Of a DNA stretch of 64,000 nucleotides, positions 17,116-25,793 are shown one piece after another. The notes under the pieces were generated by a model. The model was not told where the DNA came from. It saw only the letters and a list, made by a program, of their open reading frames with translations, and searched no databases. The DNA lies in NCBI GenBank assembly GCA_022844015.1, contig JALHMO010000004.1, positions 17,553-81,552 on the forward strand. Direction: 5' to 3'. Made by a program: the position numbers and the translations under genes. Within the stretch, counting starts at the first letter, position 1. Every line of letters starts with the position of its first letter. This stretch comes from Reyranella sp. (GTDB lineage Bacteria > Pseudomonadota > Alphaproteobacteria > Reyranellales > Reyranellaceae).

Positions 17116-18366
17116 TCACAGCAGCGGCTTGCGATATGTTTCCTGAAACGTCAGCAGCGCCAGAAACGAGACCGCAGCCGCCGCCATGATCATGAAGCCC
17201 GGGCTGTAGTGGTTGCCCGTGCGCTCGACCAGCCAGGTCGCTACCAGGGGGCTGAGGCCGCCGAACAGTCCCAGGGTGACGTTGTAGCCCAGCGCAATCG
17301 CCGTGCAGCGGACCCTCGCCGGCACGGCCTCGACCATGACGGTCGGCTGGCAGCCGCAGAAGGTCCCGACCACCAGCACGAAGCCGAGCTGCCCGAGCAC
17401 GACGACGGCCGGGTTGGCGCTGTGCATTAGCCAGAACAGGGGCCATGATCCCACGATCGCAAGCAGCGTCGCAGCCATCATCACCGGCCGGCGCCCTATG
17501 CGATCGCTCACCCAGCCCATCGCCACCATGAGCGGCAGCAGCACCACCATGCTGATGGTGTTGATGCCCAGCGCCCGCGCCGGCTCCACGCCATCGACCA
17601 CTTGCAGCCAGCTCACGATGTAGACGAACATCAGGTAGAAGCCGACGGAATTGAAGACCGACAGAGCGGCCAGGCGCAGCAACAGCGAGCCGTGCTCGCG
17701 AAACGTCTCGGCCAGCGGCGAGCGCACGTGTTCCTTGGCCGACGCCTCTTCATGAAGCCCTCGGCGCAGGGCCAGGCCCGCCAGGCCGACCACCAGTCCC
17801 GCCAGGAAGGGAATGCGCCAGCCCCACGATTCGAGTGCTTCCGGCGACATGAGCGATGCCAGCAGCGCGCCCGTCGCCGAGCCTGCCAGGATGCCGCCGA
17901 CCGCGCCGCAGCTCGCGGTGGCACCGATCAGGCCGCGCCGCTCGGCCGGCGCGTGCTCGACCATGAAGACGACGGACGTGGTGTATTCGCCGCCGACCGA
18001 CAGCCCCTGGATCATGCGCATCAGAGTGAGCAGGATCGGCGCGGCGACGCCCAGCGTGTCGTAGCCCGGCAAGACGCCGACCAGGAACGTCGGGATCGCC
18101 ATCGCCGCAATCGAGAAGGTGAGCGCGGCGCGACGCCCGAGGCGGTCGCCGATATGGCCGATCAGCGCACCGCCGACAGGCCGCATGAAGAAGCCGACGG
18201 CGAAGATGCCGAAGGCCGCAAGAACCTGCGCCACCGGGTCCTGGCCGGGAAAGAAGACCCTTCCGATGGCGGCAGCGAAGTAGCCGTAGACCGCGAAATC
18301 GTACCATTCGAGCACGTTGCCGACGGCACCCGCCGCGATGACCCTGCCTGTGTTGCTGCCTGCCAC
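17116..18366 (-). CDS. MFS transporter, metabolite:H+ symporter (MHS) type
   Basis: The 416-residue inner-membrane protein has about twelve hydrophobic segments. MHS landmarks are visible: GNVLEWYDFAVYGYFA at residues 16-31, RPVGGALIGHIGDRLGRR in loop 2-3 and LMRMIQGLSVGGEYTTS in helix 4. The central loop repeats the signature as WVSDRIGRRPVM. Family members (ProP, KgtP, ShiA) import organic acids, osmolytes or aromatic acids by proton symport. The start is GTG. It lies 17 bases after the ClC gene on the same strand. The solute is unknown. Confidence 0.9.
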   Translation of the reverse strand: MAGSNTGRVIAAGAVGNVLEWYDFAVYGYFAAAIGRVFFPGQDPVAQVLAAFGIFAVGFFMRPVGGALIGHIGDRLGRRAALTFSIAAMAIPTFLVGVLPGYDTLGVAAPILLTLMRMIQGLSVGGEYTTSVVFMVEHAPAERRGLIGATASCGAVGGILAGSATGALLASLMSPEALESWGWRIPFLAGLVVGLAGLALRRGLHEEASAKEHVRSPLAETFREHGSLLLRLAALSVFNSVGFYLMFVYIVSWLQVVDGVEPARALGINTISMVVLLPLMVAMGWVSDRIGRRPVMMAATLLAIVGSWPLFWLMHSANPAVVVLGQLGFVLVVGTFCGCQPTVMVEAVPARVRCTAIALGYNVTLGLFGGLSPLVATWLVERTGNHYSPGFMIMAAAAVSFLALLTFQETYRKPLL

Positions 18367-18383
18367 GCCGCCTCCAGACTTTC

Positions 18384-19763
18384 TCAGCGCCTGTGATCGT
18401 CGACGCCGACGGGCGAGGACGCCGTCGTCGATTGCACGCGTGGCTCCTGCCCGGCCATCCTCAGGGCGCGCTCCAGCAGCACCTCGTAGATCGGCCGCCC
18501 CTTCAGCTCCTCGGCAACCACGTGCGCCGTCACGCAGGTGATGATCGTGGGGAGGATCAGCTCATAGCCACCGGTCAGCTCGACCACCAGCACGACTCCG
18601 ACCAGCGGGGCCCGGATGGTCGCGGAGAACAGACCGCCCATGGCGGCGACGGCGAACGCTGCCGCCATCATCGGCGGCACGGGAAGCGAGGTCGCCGTCA
18701 GCACGGCCTCGACGATTGCCGCGGCCACGAGGCCGACCACGGTGGCGAGCGCCAGCAGGGGCGAGAAGATGCCGGCGGGCACGCCCACCGGGTAGCTCGC
18801 CATGGTGCCGACGAATCGTACCAGGGCGATCAGCACGAGGCCGAGGAAGGGCGCGCTGCTGACGACCATCTGCGGGATCAAGGTCTCTCCCCCGCGCACG
18901 GCCAGCGGCAGCACGATGGTGAGCGCACCGACGGCACCGCCGACGATCACGGGATAGAGCCAGGGCCAGCGCTTGAACGTCACGGCCCGCCAATCGAGGG
19001 CAAGCACGAGGGTCCGGTTGAACACGACGCCGAGCACGCCGAGCCCTGCCCCCAGCAGCATGAAGACCGGCAGCAGGACGAGCGGCATGGCCTGGGTATC
19101 CAGGCGCAGCTGCGGTGCCGTGCCGCCGACCAGCTCCATGCTGAACGCGCTCGCCGCGGACGCGACGATCACCGCGACATAGGACCGGAAAGTGTAGCGG
19201 AACTGCTTTCGCGTCTCCTCGACCACGAACAGGATGGCGGCAAGCGGCGCGTTGAAGGCTGCGGCCAGCCCGGCGGCCGCGCCGGCGGCCAGCATCGTGT
19301 GCAGATCGAGGCGCATGAAGCGCAGCCGCTCGGCCAGGAAGGCCGCAATGCAGGCGCCCATGTGAATGGTCGGTCCCTCGCGGCCACCCACGAGGCCGGC
19401 CGAGAGACTGAGCACGCCGCCGACGAACTTTACCGGGAAGACGCGGCGCCACCGAATCTCATGGACCCCCTCCAGCGCGCCCTCGACCTGCGGCACGCCG
19501 CTGCCCGCCGCTTCGGGGGCGATACGATCGGTGAGGATGAAGGCCAGTGTCACGGCAATGGCGGCAACGATTGCCGCGACCACGATCGTCAAGGCCGTCG
19601 AGCCGATCCAGCCTGCCAGCCAGTCCGGCCAGCCCATGAGCGCATTGACGCAGAGATGGAAGGCCGCACCGACGATGCCGGTCAAGAAGCCGCACAGCCC
19701 GGCGATCGTGTAGAAGAGGCCGTCGAAGATCGCCGGGTGCTTCGGTCGATCCTCTGTGCTCAC
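18384..19763 (-). CDS. ClC-type chloride/proton exchanger
   Basis: The 459-residue membrane protein shows the ClC selectivity motifs: GSGVP at 87-91, GREGP at 127-131 with gating Glu129, and GVPAGIFSP in the second half. Glu183 in VEETRKQFRY matches the proton glutamate (E203) of the E. coli exchanger, so it is predicted to be a Cl-/H+ antiporter rather than a channel. I use the GTG at 19763, which has AGGAG 7 bases upstream. The frame remains open 48 codons farther, but that would run into the divergent TPR gene's leader. Confidence 0.9.
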   Translation of the reverse strand: MSTEDRPKHPAIFDGLFYTIAGLCGFLTGIVGAAFHLCVNALMGWPDWLAGWIGSTALTIVVAAIVAAIAVTLAFILTDRIAPEAAGSGVPQVEGALEGVHEIRWRRVFPVKFVGGVLSLSAGLVGGREGPTIHMGACIAAFLAERLRFMRLDLHTMLAAGAAAGLAAAFNAPLAAILFVVEETRKQFRYTFRSYVAVIVASAASAFSMELVGGTAPQLRLDTQAMPLVLLPVFMLLGAGLGVLGVVFNRTLVLALDWRAVTFKRWPWLYPVIVGGAVGALTIVLPLAVRGGETLIPQMVVSSAPFLGLVLIALVRFVGTMASYPVGVPAGIFSPLLALATVVGLVAAAIVEAVLTATSLPVPPMMAAAFAVAAMGGLFSATIRAPLVGVVLVVELTGGYELILPTIITCVTAHVVAEELKGRPIYEVLLERALRMAGQEPRVQSTTASSPVGVDDHRR

Positions 19764-19872
19764 GGCATGACTCCTGTTCTGGCCGGCTTCTTGGTGGCGT
19801 AGCATTGGGATGACGGAGAGACAATGGCCGGCACCGCCGGCCACGGTGAAGACCGAAGGGAGATGGAGCACC

Positions 19873-21168
19873 ATGTTGATCGATCGTTTTGGTTTGTCCG
19901 TCAGCACCAGTTCCGAGGCGGCGCGCGACGCCTACGTCGCCGGTTGCGACGGCGTGCTGACGGCCGGGCATGGTGATTCCGACCATCTGTCGCGAGCCGT
20001 CGAGACCGATCCCGGGTTCGCCCTGGCGCACGCGGCGCTGGCGCGCGCGCTGTTCCTGCAGGCCGACGTCGCCGGCGCCCGCGCGGCAGCGGCGCGTGCC
20101 CGCGAGCAGGCGCCCGACAAGACGCCGCGCGAGCAGGGCCACATCGATGCCCTGTGCCTCGCCATCGAAGGCAAGCCGGTCGAATCTCTGGCCGCCACCC
20201 GCGCACACCTCGCCAGGTTCCCGCGCGATGCCATGGTGGCGGCGCCGGCGACCGGCGTGTTCGGCCTGATCGGCTTCAGCGGCCGTCAGGGCCGCGAGCC
20301 CGAGCAGGTCGAGTTTCTCGAGACGCTGCGCCCGCATCTCGACGACGATTGGTGGTTCCAGGCCGTCTACGCCTTCGCTCTCGAGGAGGTCGGCCGCCTC
20401 GACGAAGCCCTCGACCTGATCGAGCGCAGCATGGCCGCCTGTCCACGCAACGCCCACGGCGCGCACATCAAGGCGCACGTGCTCTACGAGATGGGCGAGG
20501 ACAAGCAGGCGCTGAACTACCTGGAAAGCTGGCTGCCGGACTACCCGCGCCAGGGCCTGATGCACTGCCACATCTCCTGGCATGTCGCGCTGCTCGCCTT
20601 GATGCTCGGCGAGACCGAGCGCGCCTGGCAGGTCTACCGGGCCCAGGTCCATCCCAGCGGCGCCTGGGGGCCGGCGCTCAATGTCGCCACCGATGCGCCT
20701 GCCTTCCTGTGGCGCGCCGAGCTGGCTGGCCATCCGAGAAGCGCGGCGCTGTGGCGCGAGGTGCGCGACTACGCGCTGAAATCCTTTCCCAAGGCCGGCA
20801 TCGCCTTCGTCGATGTCCATCGGGCGCTGGCCTGCGTCGCCGCCGACGACAAGGATGGCATTGTCGGCATCGTCGGCGAGCTGCAGCAGCGCGCCGCGGC
20901 GGGCCGCTCGCCAGCCGGCGACGTGGTACCCCGCCTCGCGGTCGGGCTCGCAGCCTACGGACGCGGCGACTGGCCGGCGGCGATCTCCATCCTCGAGCCG
21001 GCGCTGCCGGAAACCGTCCGGATCGGCGGCAGCCGCGCACAGCGCGACCTCGTCGAGAACACGCTGCTCGCCGCCTATCTCAAGGCCGGTCGCGTCGACC
21101 GGGCCAGGGCGCTGGTCGCCGCACATACCGAGCGGCACCCCTCGGTGCCCGTCGCCGGCCTCGCCTGA
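19873..21168 (+). CDS. TPR protein resembling the TTC38 family
   Basis: The 431-residue protein is all-helical with repeated TPR-like units, e.g. AVETDPGFALAHAALARALF near residue 40 and ALEEVGRLDEALDLIERSMA near 175. The opening LSVSTSSEAARDAYVAG, with a missing N-terminal domain, recalls the TTC38 family of soluble proteins of unknown role. The start at 19873 is chosen because GAAGGGAG and GGAG lie upstream; an in-frame ATG is 63 bases earlier. It is divergent from the ClC gene, and its stop lies one base before the antiporter start, suggesting cotranscription. Confidence 0.75.
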   Translation: MLIDRFGLSVSTSSEAARDAYVAGCDGVLTAGHGDSDHLSRAVETDPGFALAHAALARALFLQADVAGARAAAARAREQAPDKTPREQGHIDALCLAIEGKPVESLAATRAHLARFPRDAMVAAPATGVFGLIGFSGRQGREPEQVEFLETLRPHLDDDWWFQAVYAFALEEVGRLDEALDLIERSMAACPRNAHGAHIKAHVLYEMGEDKQALNYLESWLPDYPRQGLMHCHISWHVALLALMLGETERAWQVYRAQVHPSGAWGPALNVATDAPAFLWRAELAGHPRSAALWREVRDYALKSFPKAGIAFVDVHRALACVAADDKDGIVGIVGELQQRAAAGRSPAGDVVPRLAVGLAAYGRGDWPAAISILEPALPETVRIGGSRAQRDLVENTLLAAYLKAGRVDRARALVAAHTERHPSVPVAGLA

Positions 21169-21169
21169 A

Positions 21170-22813
21170 ATGCTGGAGCACCACACTCCCCTCATCGCCA
21201 CGATCGCTGCCGGTTTGATGCTCGCGTTCGTGCTGGGTCTGTGTGCCCATCGGCTGCGCATCCAGCCGATCGTCGGCTACCTGCTGGCCGGCGTTGCGGT
21301 GGGGCCTTTCACGCCGGGCTTCGTAGCCGACCTGTCGCTTGCCGCGGAGCTGGCGGAGATCGGCGTGATCCTGCTCATGTTCGGCGTCGGCCTGCACTTC
21401 TCGCTCAAGGACCTGATGTCGGTGGCGCACATCGCCGTGCCAGGCGCCATCGGGCAGATCGTCGTGGCGACCCTGCTGGGAGCAGGTCTCGCCCACCTGC
21501 TGGGATGGTCGTTCCAGGCCGGCCTGGTCTTTGGCCTCGCCCTGTCGGTGGCGAGCACGGTGGTCCTGATCCGTGCCCTGCAGGAACGACACATGCTCGA
21601 CACCGATCGTGGCCGGATCGCCGTGGGCTGGCTGGTCGTGGAGGACCTTGCCATGGTGCTCGCGCTGGTCCTCGTGCCTTCGGCCGCCGTCATCTCTGCC
21701 GGCGACGGCGTGGCGCCGGGCCGCATGGCGTTCCTGCTGCTGGTGACGCTGGCGAAGGTCTCCGTCTTCGTCGCCCTGATGCTGCTGGTCGGGCGGCGCC
21801 TGATCCCCTGGCTCATGCACTACACGGCGCACACGGGCTCGCGCGAGCTGTTCCGGCTCGCCGTCTACGCCATCGCGCTCGGGGTCGCGTTCGGGGCAGC
21901 CAAGCTGTTCGGCGTCTCCTTTGCGCTGGGCGCCTTCTTCGCCGGCGTCGTGATGGGGGAAAGCGAGCTCAGCCAGCAGGCGACCGAGGAAGCGTTGCCG
22001 TTGCGCGATGCCTTCGCCGTGCTGTTCTTCGTGTCGGTCGGCATGCTGCTCAATCCGAGCGTCTTCGTGGAGGCCCCTCTGGCGCTGCTGGCCACGGTCG
22101 CCATCATCGTGCTCGGCAAGTCGATCGCGGCCTATCTGATCGTGCGCGCCTTCGGCCATCCGAACGCCACGGCGCTGACGATCTCGGCCAGCCTGGCGCA
22201 AATCGGCGAGTTCTCCTTCATCCTGATCGGCCTCGGCATCTCACTCGCCCTGGTGCCGCCCGAGGCGCGCGACCTCGTCCTGGCAGGGGCCATCGTCTCG
22301 ATCGTGCTCAACCCCCTGATGTTCGGCATCGTCGATCGCTTGCGCCCGCGTGCTGCGCAAGGAACGCGCGCGAAGCAACCCGACATTCCGCCGACGACGC
22401 TCTCGGGCCATACCGTGCTGGTCGGCTACGGGCGTGTCGGGTCATACGTCGGCGCCGCCCTGGCAGGACCGGCTGTCCCCTCTGTCGTGATCGAGACCAG
22501 CGAACGGGCAATCGAACTGGCGCGCCGTGACGGCTCGGAGGTGATCGTGGGCAATGCCGCAAGGCCCGACATCCTCGCCGCCGCCAATCTGACGCAGGCC
22601 CGTCGGCTCGTCGTCACCATTCCGGAGGCCTTCGAGGCCGGCCAGGTCGTCGAGCAGGCGCGGGCCGCCAATCCCTCCCTCGAGATCCTCGCCCGCGCCC
22701 ATTCGGACGCCACGATCGAGCATCTCAATGGCCTCGGCGCCAACCTGGTCGTCTCCGGCGAGCGCGAGATTGCCGAGCGGATGCTGGAGCGGATTCGCGA
22801 GAATGGTGCGTGA
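21170..22813 (+). CDS. ybaL: YbaL-type CPA2 cation/proton antiporter with TrkA-N domain
   Basis: The 547-residue inner-membrane protein matches E. coli YbaL closely from memory, for example RIQPIVGYLLAGVAVGPF at 30-47 and LMFGVGLHFSLKDLM at 69-83. Residues 1-390 form the Na/H exchanger domain. A cytoplasmic Rossmann domain follows, with VLVGYGRVGSY (GYGRVG at 419-424), which senses nucleotides in the Kef/RosB group. It probably exports K+ or another cation in exchange for H+. It starts one base after the TPR gene's stop codon. Confidence 0.92.
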   Translation: MLEHHTPLIATIAAGLMLAFVLGLCAHRLRIQPIVGYLLAGVAVGPFTPGFVADLSLAAELAEIGVILLMFGVGLHFSLKDLMSVAHIAVPGAIGQIVVATLLGAGLAHLLGWSFQAGLVFGLALSVASTVVLIRALQERHMLDTDRGRIAVGWLVVEDLAMVLALVLVPSAAVISAGDGVAPGRMAFLLLVTLAKVSVFVALMLLVGRRLIPWLMHYTAHTGSRELFRLAVYAIALGVAFGAAKLFGVSFALGAFFAGVVMGESELSQQATEEALPLRDAFAVLFFVSVGMLLNPSVFVEAPLALLATVAIIVLGKSIAAYLIVRAFGHPNATALTISASLAQIGEFSFILIGLGISLALVPPEARDLVLAGAIVSIVLNPLMFGIVDRLRPRAAQGTRAKQPDIPPTTLSGHTVLVGYGRVGSYVGAALAGPAVPSVVIETSERAIELARRDGSEVIVGNAARPDILAAANLTQARRLVVTIPEAFEAGQVVEQARAANPSLEILARAHSDATIEHLNGLGANLVVSGEREIAERMLERIRENGA

Positions 22814-22944
22814 GTCGGGTCGACAACAAGCTGGGCGCCAGCGGCAAGATCGCAACCGAGGCCGTCGCCAAGTCGCCGGCCGACGGCCACACGCTGCTGC
22901 TCGTCCTGAGGCGGCCAACATCACCCTGGAGTGAGGGGCGACGA
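22810..22944 (+). pseudogene. Remnant of a Bug-family binding protein gene
   Basis: A 44-codon frame starting with a GTG that overlaps the ybaL stop encodes VDNKLGASGKIATEAVAKSP followed by ADGHTLLLVL. This is the conserved VENKPGAGGNIGAEAVAK...PDGYTLL block of Bug/TctC proteins, compare residues 57-90 of the protein at 3793. The signal peptide and the remaining two thirds are missing. It is a decayed fragment, not a likely functional peptide. Confidence 0.65.
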
Positions 22945-22956
22945 TGATCCGCTCGC

Positions 22957-23331
22957 TCAGGTCGACGCGCTATCGCCGGCCTGAAGCTCAACCGGCTTGC
23001 CGTGCGGCGTGCGCCGATAGGCGGCCTCCCAGGCATCGGTCCGGCCATCGAGCGTACCGAGATCGGTCAGGCCCTTGGCGAGGCAGAGCCGTTCCAGGGC
23101 GACCAGCCAATGCTCGTAGTAGCGTGAACCGTCGTCCGGGGCGCCACGCGCGGTCGCCTCGCGCAGCACAGCCGCCAGCATGTCGGCCCATTCGGTCCAG
23201 GTGAAGGCGCCGCGGCGGCTGAGCTCGACGGCGAGCGCGAAGGCCTGCGCCTGCCACGGCTCGGCGAAGACCGGGCCATTGCCATCTTTCGGCAATCCCG
23301 GCAGGCCCGCGGCCCGGTCAGGCAGGCTCAA
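22957..23331 (-). CDS. Nitrile hydratase accessory (activator) protein
   Basis: The 124-residue protein resembles the N-terminal half of a nitrile hydratase beta subunit: [20 protein letters not shown], then FAEPWQAQAFALAVELSRRG and YYEHWLVALERL. Such proteins escort cobalt or assist alpha-subunit maturation. I assign a TTG start at 23331 because GGGAGGA stands 5 bases before it and the conserved family sequence begins there. That start lies inside the end of the beta-subunit gene (14-base overlap), so translation is coupled. It is the third gene of the alpha-beta-accessory operon. Confidence 0.82.
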   Translation of the reverse strand: MSLPDRAAGLPGLPKDGNGPVFAEPWQAQAFALAVELSRRGAFTWTEWADMLAAVLREATARGAPDDGSRYYEHWLVALERLCLAKGLTDLGTLDGRTDAWEAAYRRTPHGKPVELQAGDSAST

Positions 23332-23977
23332 GGTATTCCTCCCACAGATCGACGAGAACGGCATCGGCAGGATTGGCGGCGTCACCCCACAGCTCGCGCG
23401 CCGCGAAGCTCACGGTGTAGAGTCGCTGCGGCGCCTCCCCCCGGAAATCGGCATTCGAGTCGGGAAAGACGTGCGCCCTGTGGTCGAGCTCGACCGTGCC
23501 CGTCCGGCCGCGGACATAGCGCGGAATGCGCGTATGGCCGACAGGATTGATCTTCCTGGTGCGCACCTTCTGGCCGATCGCGAAGCGCGGCGGCACAGAG
23601 GTCTCGCGCTCCGACGAGCCGCGGGCCGTGGCAATCACCGGTATGTCCGCGGCCTTGACGGGCGGCGTCATCTTCGGTGCCGCGGGATCGGCGCGACCGC
23701 TTGCCAGCTCCGCGGCCGTGATCAACCCCCGCTCGACCATCAGCATCTCGAGCGATTGCAGCCACTTCTCGTAGTAGCTCGTCCGCAGGTACTCCGCCGC
23801 CGGCATCCTTTCGATGCTGTGCCTCCCGGCATCGATATTCCAGCGCCGCCACGCGCCCACGAGGCGGCGCATGGCATAGACCTTCCCCTCCCACGGCGCA
23901 TGAAACACCGGCTCGTCGGCCTCGGGCCGGACAGGACCAAAGCCATGCATCCCGCCCATGTCGTGAACGCCGTTCAT
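23318..23977 (-). CDS. nthB: Nitrile hydratase beta subunit
   Basis: The 219-residue subunit starts [16 protein letters not shown], the classical beta-subunit opening. It contains [17 protein letters not shown] and a C-terminal SH3-like domain with [20 protein letters not shown] and LWEEYLEP. With the alpha subunit it hydrates nitriles to amides in the cytoplasm. Its ATG overlaps the alpha-subunit stop (ATGA), which supports one-to-one production. Two amidases elsewhere in the window could take the amide on to the acid. Confidence 0.95.
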   Translation of the reverse strand: MNGVHDMGGMHGFGPVRPEADEPVFHAPWEGKVYAMRRLVGAWRRWNIDAGRHSIERMPAAEYLRTSYYEKWLQSLEMLMVERGLITAAELASGRADPAAPKMTPPVKAADIPVIATARGSSERETSVPPRFAIGQKVRTRKINPVGHTRIPRYVRGRTGTVELDHRAHVFPDSNADFRGEAPQRLYTVSFAARELWGDAANPADAVLVDLWEEYLEPA

Positions 23978-24621
23978 CGCGCCCTCCCTTCCGGAGCCAC
24001 CGGCAGCGCCACGCCGATCATGGAATCGCGGCTGACCAGGTCGGCGAGCGCCTCCTCCTCCAGATTGTCGGTGTTCGGTGGACGCAGCGGCAGGACGAGA
24101 TAGCGGATCTCGGAGGTCGAATCCCAGACCCGGACCGAGACGTCCTCGGCCAGCGACACGCCGAGTTCCGCGAGGACGCCGCGCGGATCGATGACCGCCC
24201 GCGAGCGATAGGCATAGGACTTGTACCAGACCGGCGGCAAGCCGAGGACCGGCCACGGGTAGCAGGAGCACAGCGTGCAGACGACGAGATTGTGCACCGA
24301 CGGGGTGTTCTCGACCACGACCATGTGCTCGCCCTGCGCGCCGCTGTAGCCCAGCTCGGCGATTGCCGAGGACGCGTCCTTCAGCAGCCGCTGCTTGTAG
24401 GCCGGGTCTGCCCAGGCGCGCGCCACGACACGGGCGCCGTTACGCGGCCCGATCTTCGATTCATAGGTGTCGATCAGCGCGTCGAGCGCCGCCGGATCGA
24501 CGAGTCCCTTCTCGACGAGCAGCGATTCGAGGGCCTTGACCCTGAGCGCGGTCGCCGAAGGAACATCCTGCCCGTCGTGATCATGCACGTGGTCATGGTC
24601 ATGGTCATGGTTGTCGCCCAT
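23974..24621 (-). CDS. nthA: Nitrile hydratase alpha subunit, cobalt type
   Basis: The 215-residue subunit carries the metal-binding claw VCTLCSC with Cys115, Cys118, Ser119 and Cys120. Threonine at 116 is the mark of cobalt enzymes (iron enzymes have Ser). The first 16 residues are an unusual His/Asp tract ([11 protein letters not shown]), which could bind metal during cobalt loading. A strong AAGGAGGG site precedes the ATG by about 5 bases. It leads the alpha-beta-accessory operon. Confidence 0.96.
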   Translation of the reverse strand: MGDNHDHDHDHVHDHDGQDVPSATALRVKALESLLVEKGLVDPAALDALIDTYESKIGPRNGARVVARAWADPAYKQRLLKDASSAIAELGYSGAQGEHMVVVENTPSVHNLVVCTLCSCYPWPVLGLPPVWYKSYAYRSRAVIDPRGVLAELGVSLAEDVSVRVWDSTSEIRYLVLPLRPPNTDNLEEEALADLVSRDSMIGVALPVAPEGRAR

Positions 24622-24697
24622 CGTTCCCTCCTTGCACGACGCCGGTATCGGAACTCTCCTGCAGGCGCGGCAGCGCCGTCAAGTTTGCAAGCGGCGG

Positions 24698-24913
24698 CTA
24701 TACTCGCGCCAGATCGAGCAGGAACCCTGGAACCATCAGACCCAGCATGATGGCGATCACGACGGCCGCAATCAGCCAGGGGGGAATGGTCCACAGCGAC
24801 GGCCTGGTGTCGGGAGTCTGGCGGTCGAGCCGCGCAGCCAGCCTGCCCTCGACCTTCATGAAGGCAGGGGTCCGCCAATTGCGCACCACATCGGATTCGT
24901 GCGGGCTGTTCAC
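24698..24913 (-). CDS. Small single-span membrane protein, unknown
   Basis: The 71-residue frame starts with GTG. It has a charged N-terminal half (residues 1-42) and one predicted transmembrane helix, PPWLIAAVVIAIMLGLMVPG at about 44-63. A weak AGGA is 8 bases upstream. It sits upstream of the nitrile hydratase operon on the same strand, but the 76-base gap and lack of homology leave any link uncertain. I do not recognise it. Confidence 0.5.
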   Translation of the reverse strand: MNSPHESDVVRNWRTPAFMKVEGRLAARLDRQTPDTRPSLWTIPPWLIAAVVIAIMLGLMVPGFLLDLARV

Positions 24914-24992
24914 GGGATCGATCCTAGCCCATCTCGGGCGCCCTGGCCTCCTCCCTATCCTCCTCCGTCATCGCAGGAACATGAAAGTGCCT

Positions 24993-25712
24993 CTACGGAC
25001 TTTTCTGTCGAGCATCGATTGCGAGCGTCCCGCCCGCTTCCTCGCCCGCCTCGTAGGCGAGCGGTGATATCAGGCGACGGGCCTGCGGAACCATATGCAG
25101 CGCAAGGCCCAGCCTTTCGATCTCTCTGTCGACCAGGGACTGCTTCAGGACGACGATGCTGCGGCCGCTGCCGCGGGCGGCCTGCTCGCGCGCCGCCGTC
25201 ATCGCCAGGAGCTTGTCAGCGATCGAGGCGACCATGCCGAGCGTGAACGACGCATTGGCCAAATGGCGCTCCTGGTGGCGAAATGCCTGATAGGCCGGTG
25301 CGGTCTTGTAGCGACCGAGCTCGGTTCGCACCGCGCTGTCGATCATCTCGGTCAGGCAACAGGCGGCCTCGATGTCGGAGCGCAGGCCGAAGAAAACCCA
25401 GCGCACGCCAGACCGATCCTTCTCGCGCCAGACCCGACAGCCGCAGAGCTCGGCTATGGCACCGATGCACTCGTCGAGCGGGATGCGCTTGTTGCGTTTG
25501 ACCTCGTAGACCACCTGTTCGCACGCCGACCGGCGGACATCGACATCGGCCAGCGACAGGTCGTAGCGGTCGAGCAGCTCCGCCACCTTGGCGGCCGCGG
25601 CCAGTGCCTCGCCTTCGGTGCAGCCGTTGGCGACCGTCTTCGCGCGCAAGGCCTGGATGCGTTGGCGCAGCCGATCGAGAACGGTGGTGTCGGAACCCAT
25701 GGCGAATCTCAT
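24993..25712 (-). CDS. DUF2786 domain protein
   Basis: The 239-residue protein begins with a DUF2786-type helical segment: residues 10-55 contain LRAKTVANGCTEGEALAAAA and KVAELLDRYDLSLADV. An alpha/beta C-terminal domain (about 65-215) follows, with FFGLRSDIEAACCLTEMI. Members occur in bacteria and phages and are uncharacterised. An ATG five codons into the frame (MGSDTT) is an alternative start. It stands alone, separated by about 80 bases from each neighbour. Confidence 0.75.
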   Translation of the reverse strand: MRFAMGSDTTVLDRLRQRIQALRAKTVANGCTEGEALAAAAKVAELLDRYDLSLADVDVRRSACEQVVYEVKRNKRIPLDECIGAIAELCGCRVWREKDRSGVRWVFFGLRSDIEAACCLTEMIDSAVRTELGRYKTAPAYQAFRHQERHLANASFTLGMVASIADKLLAMTAAREQAARGSGRSIVVLKQSLVDREIERLGLALHMVPQARRLISPLAYEAGEEAGGTLAIDARQKSP

Positions 25713-25793
25713 ACTTTTCCGGACCGCGGGCGTCCCGCTCGCTCGTGAATCATGCGGCGAGCGGGACGCTCGCGGTAGAGAAAAGCAATGGGC

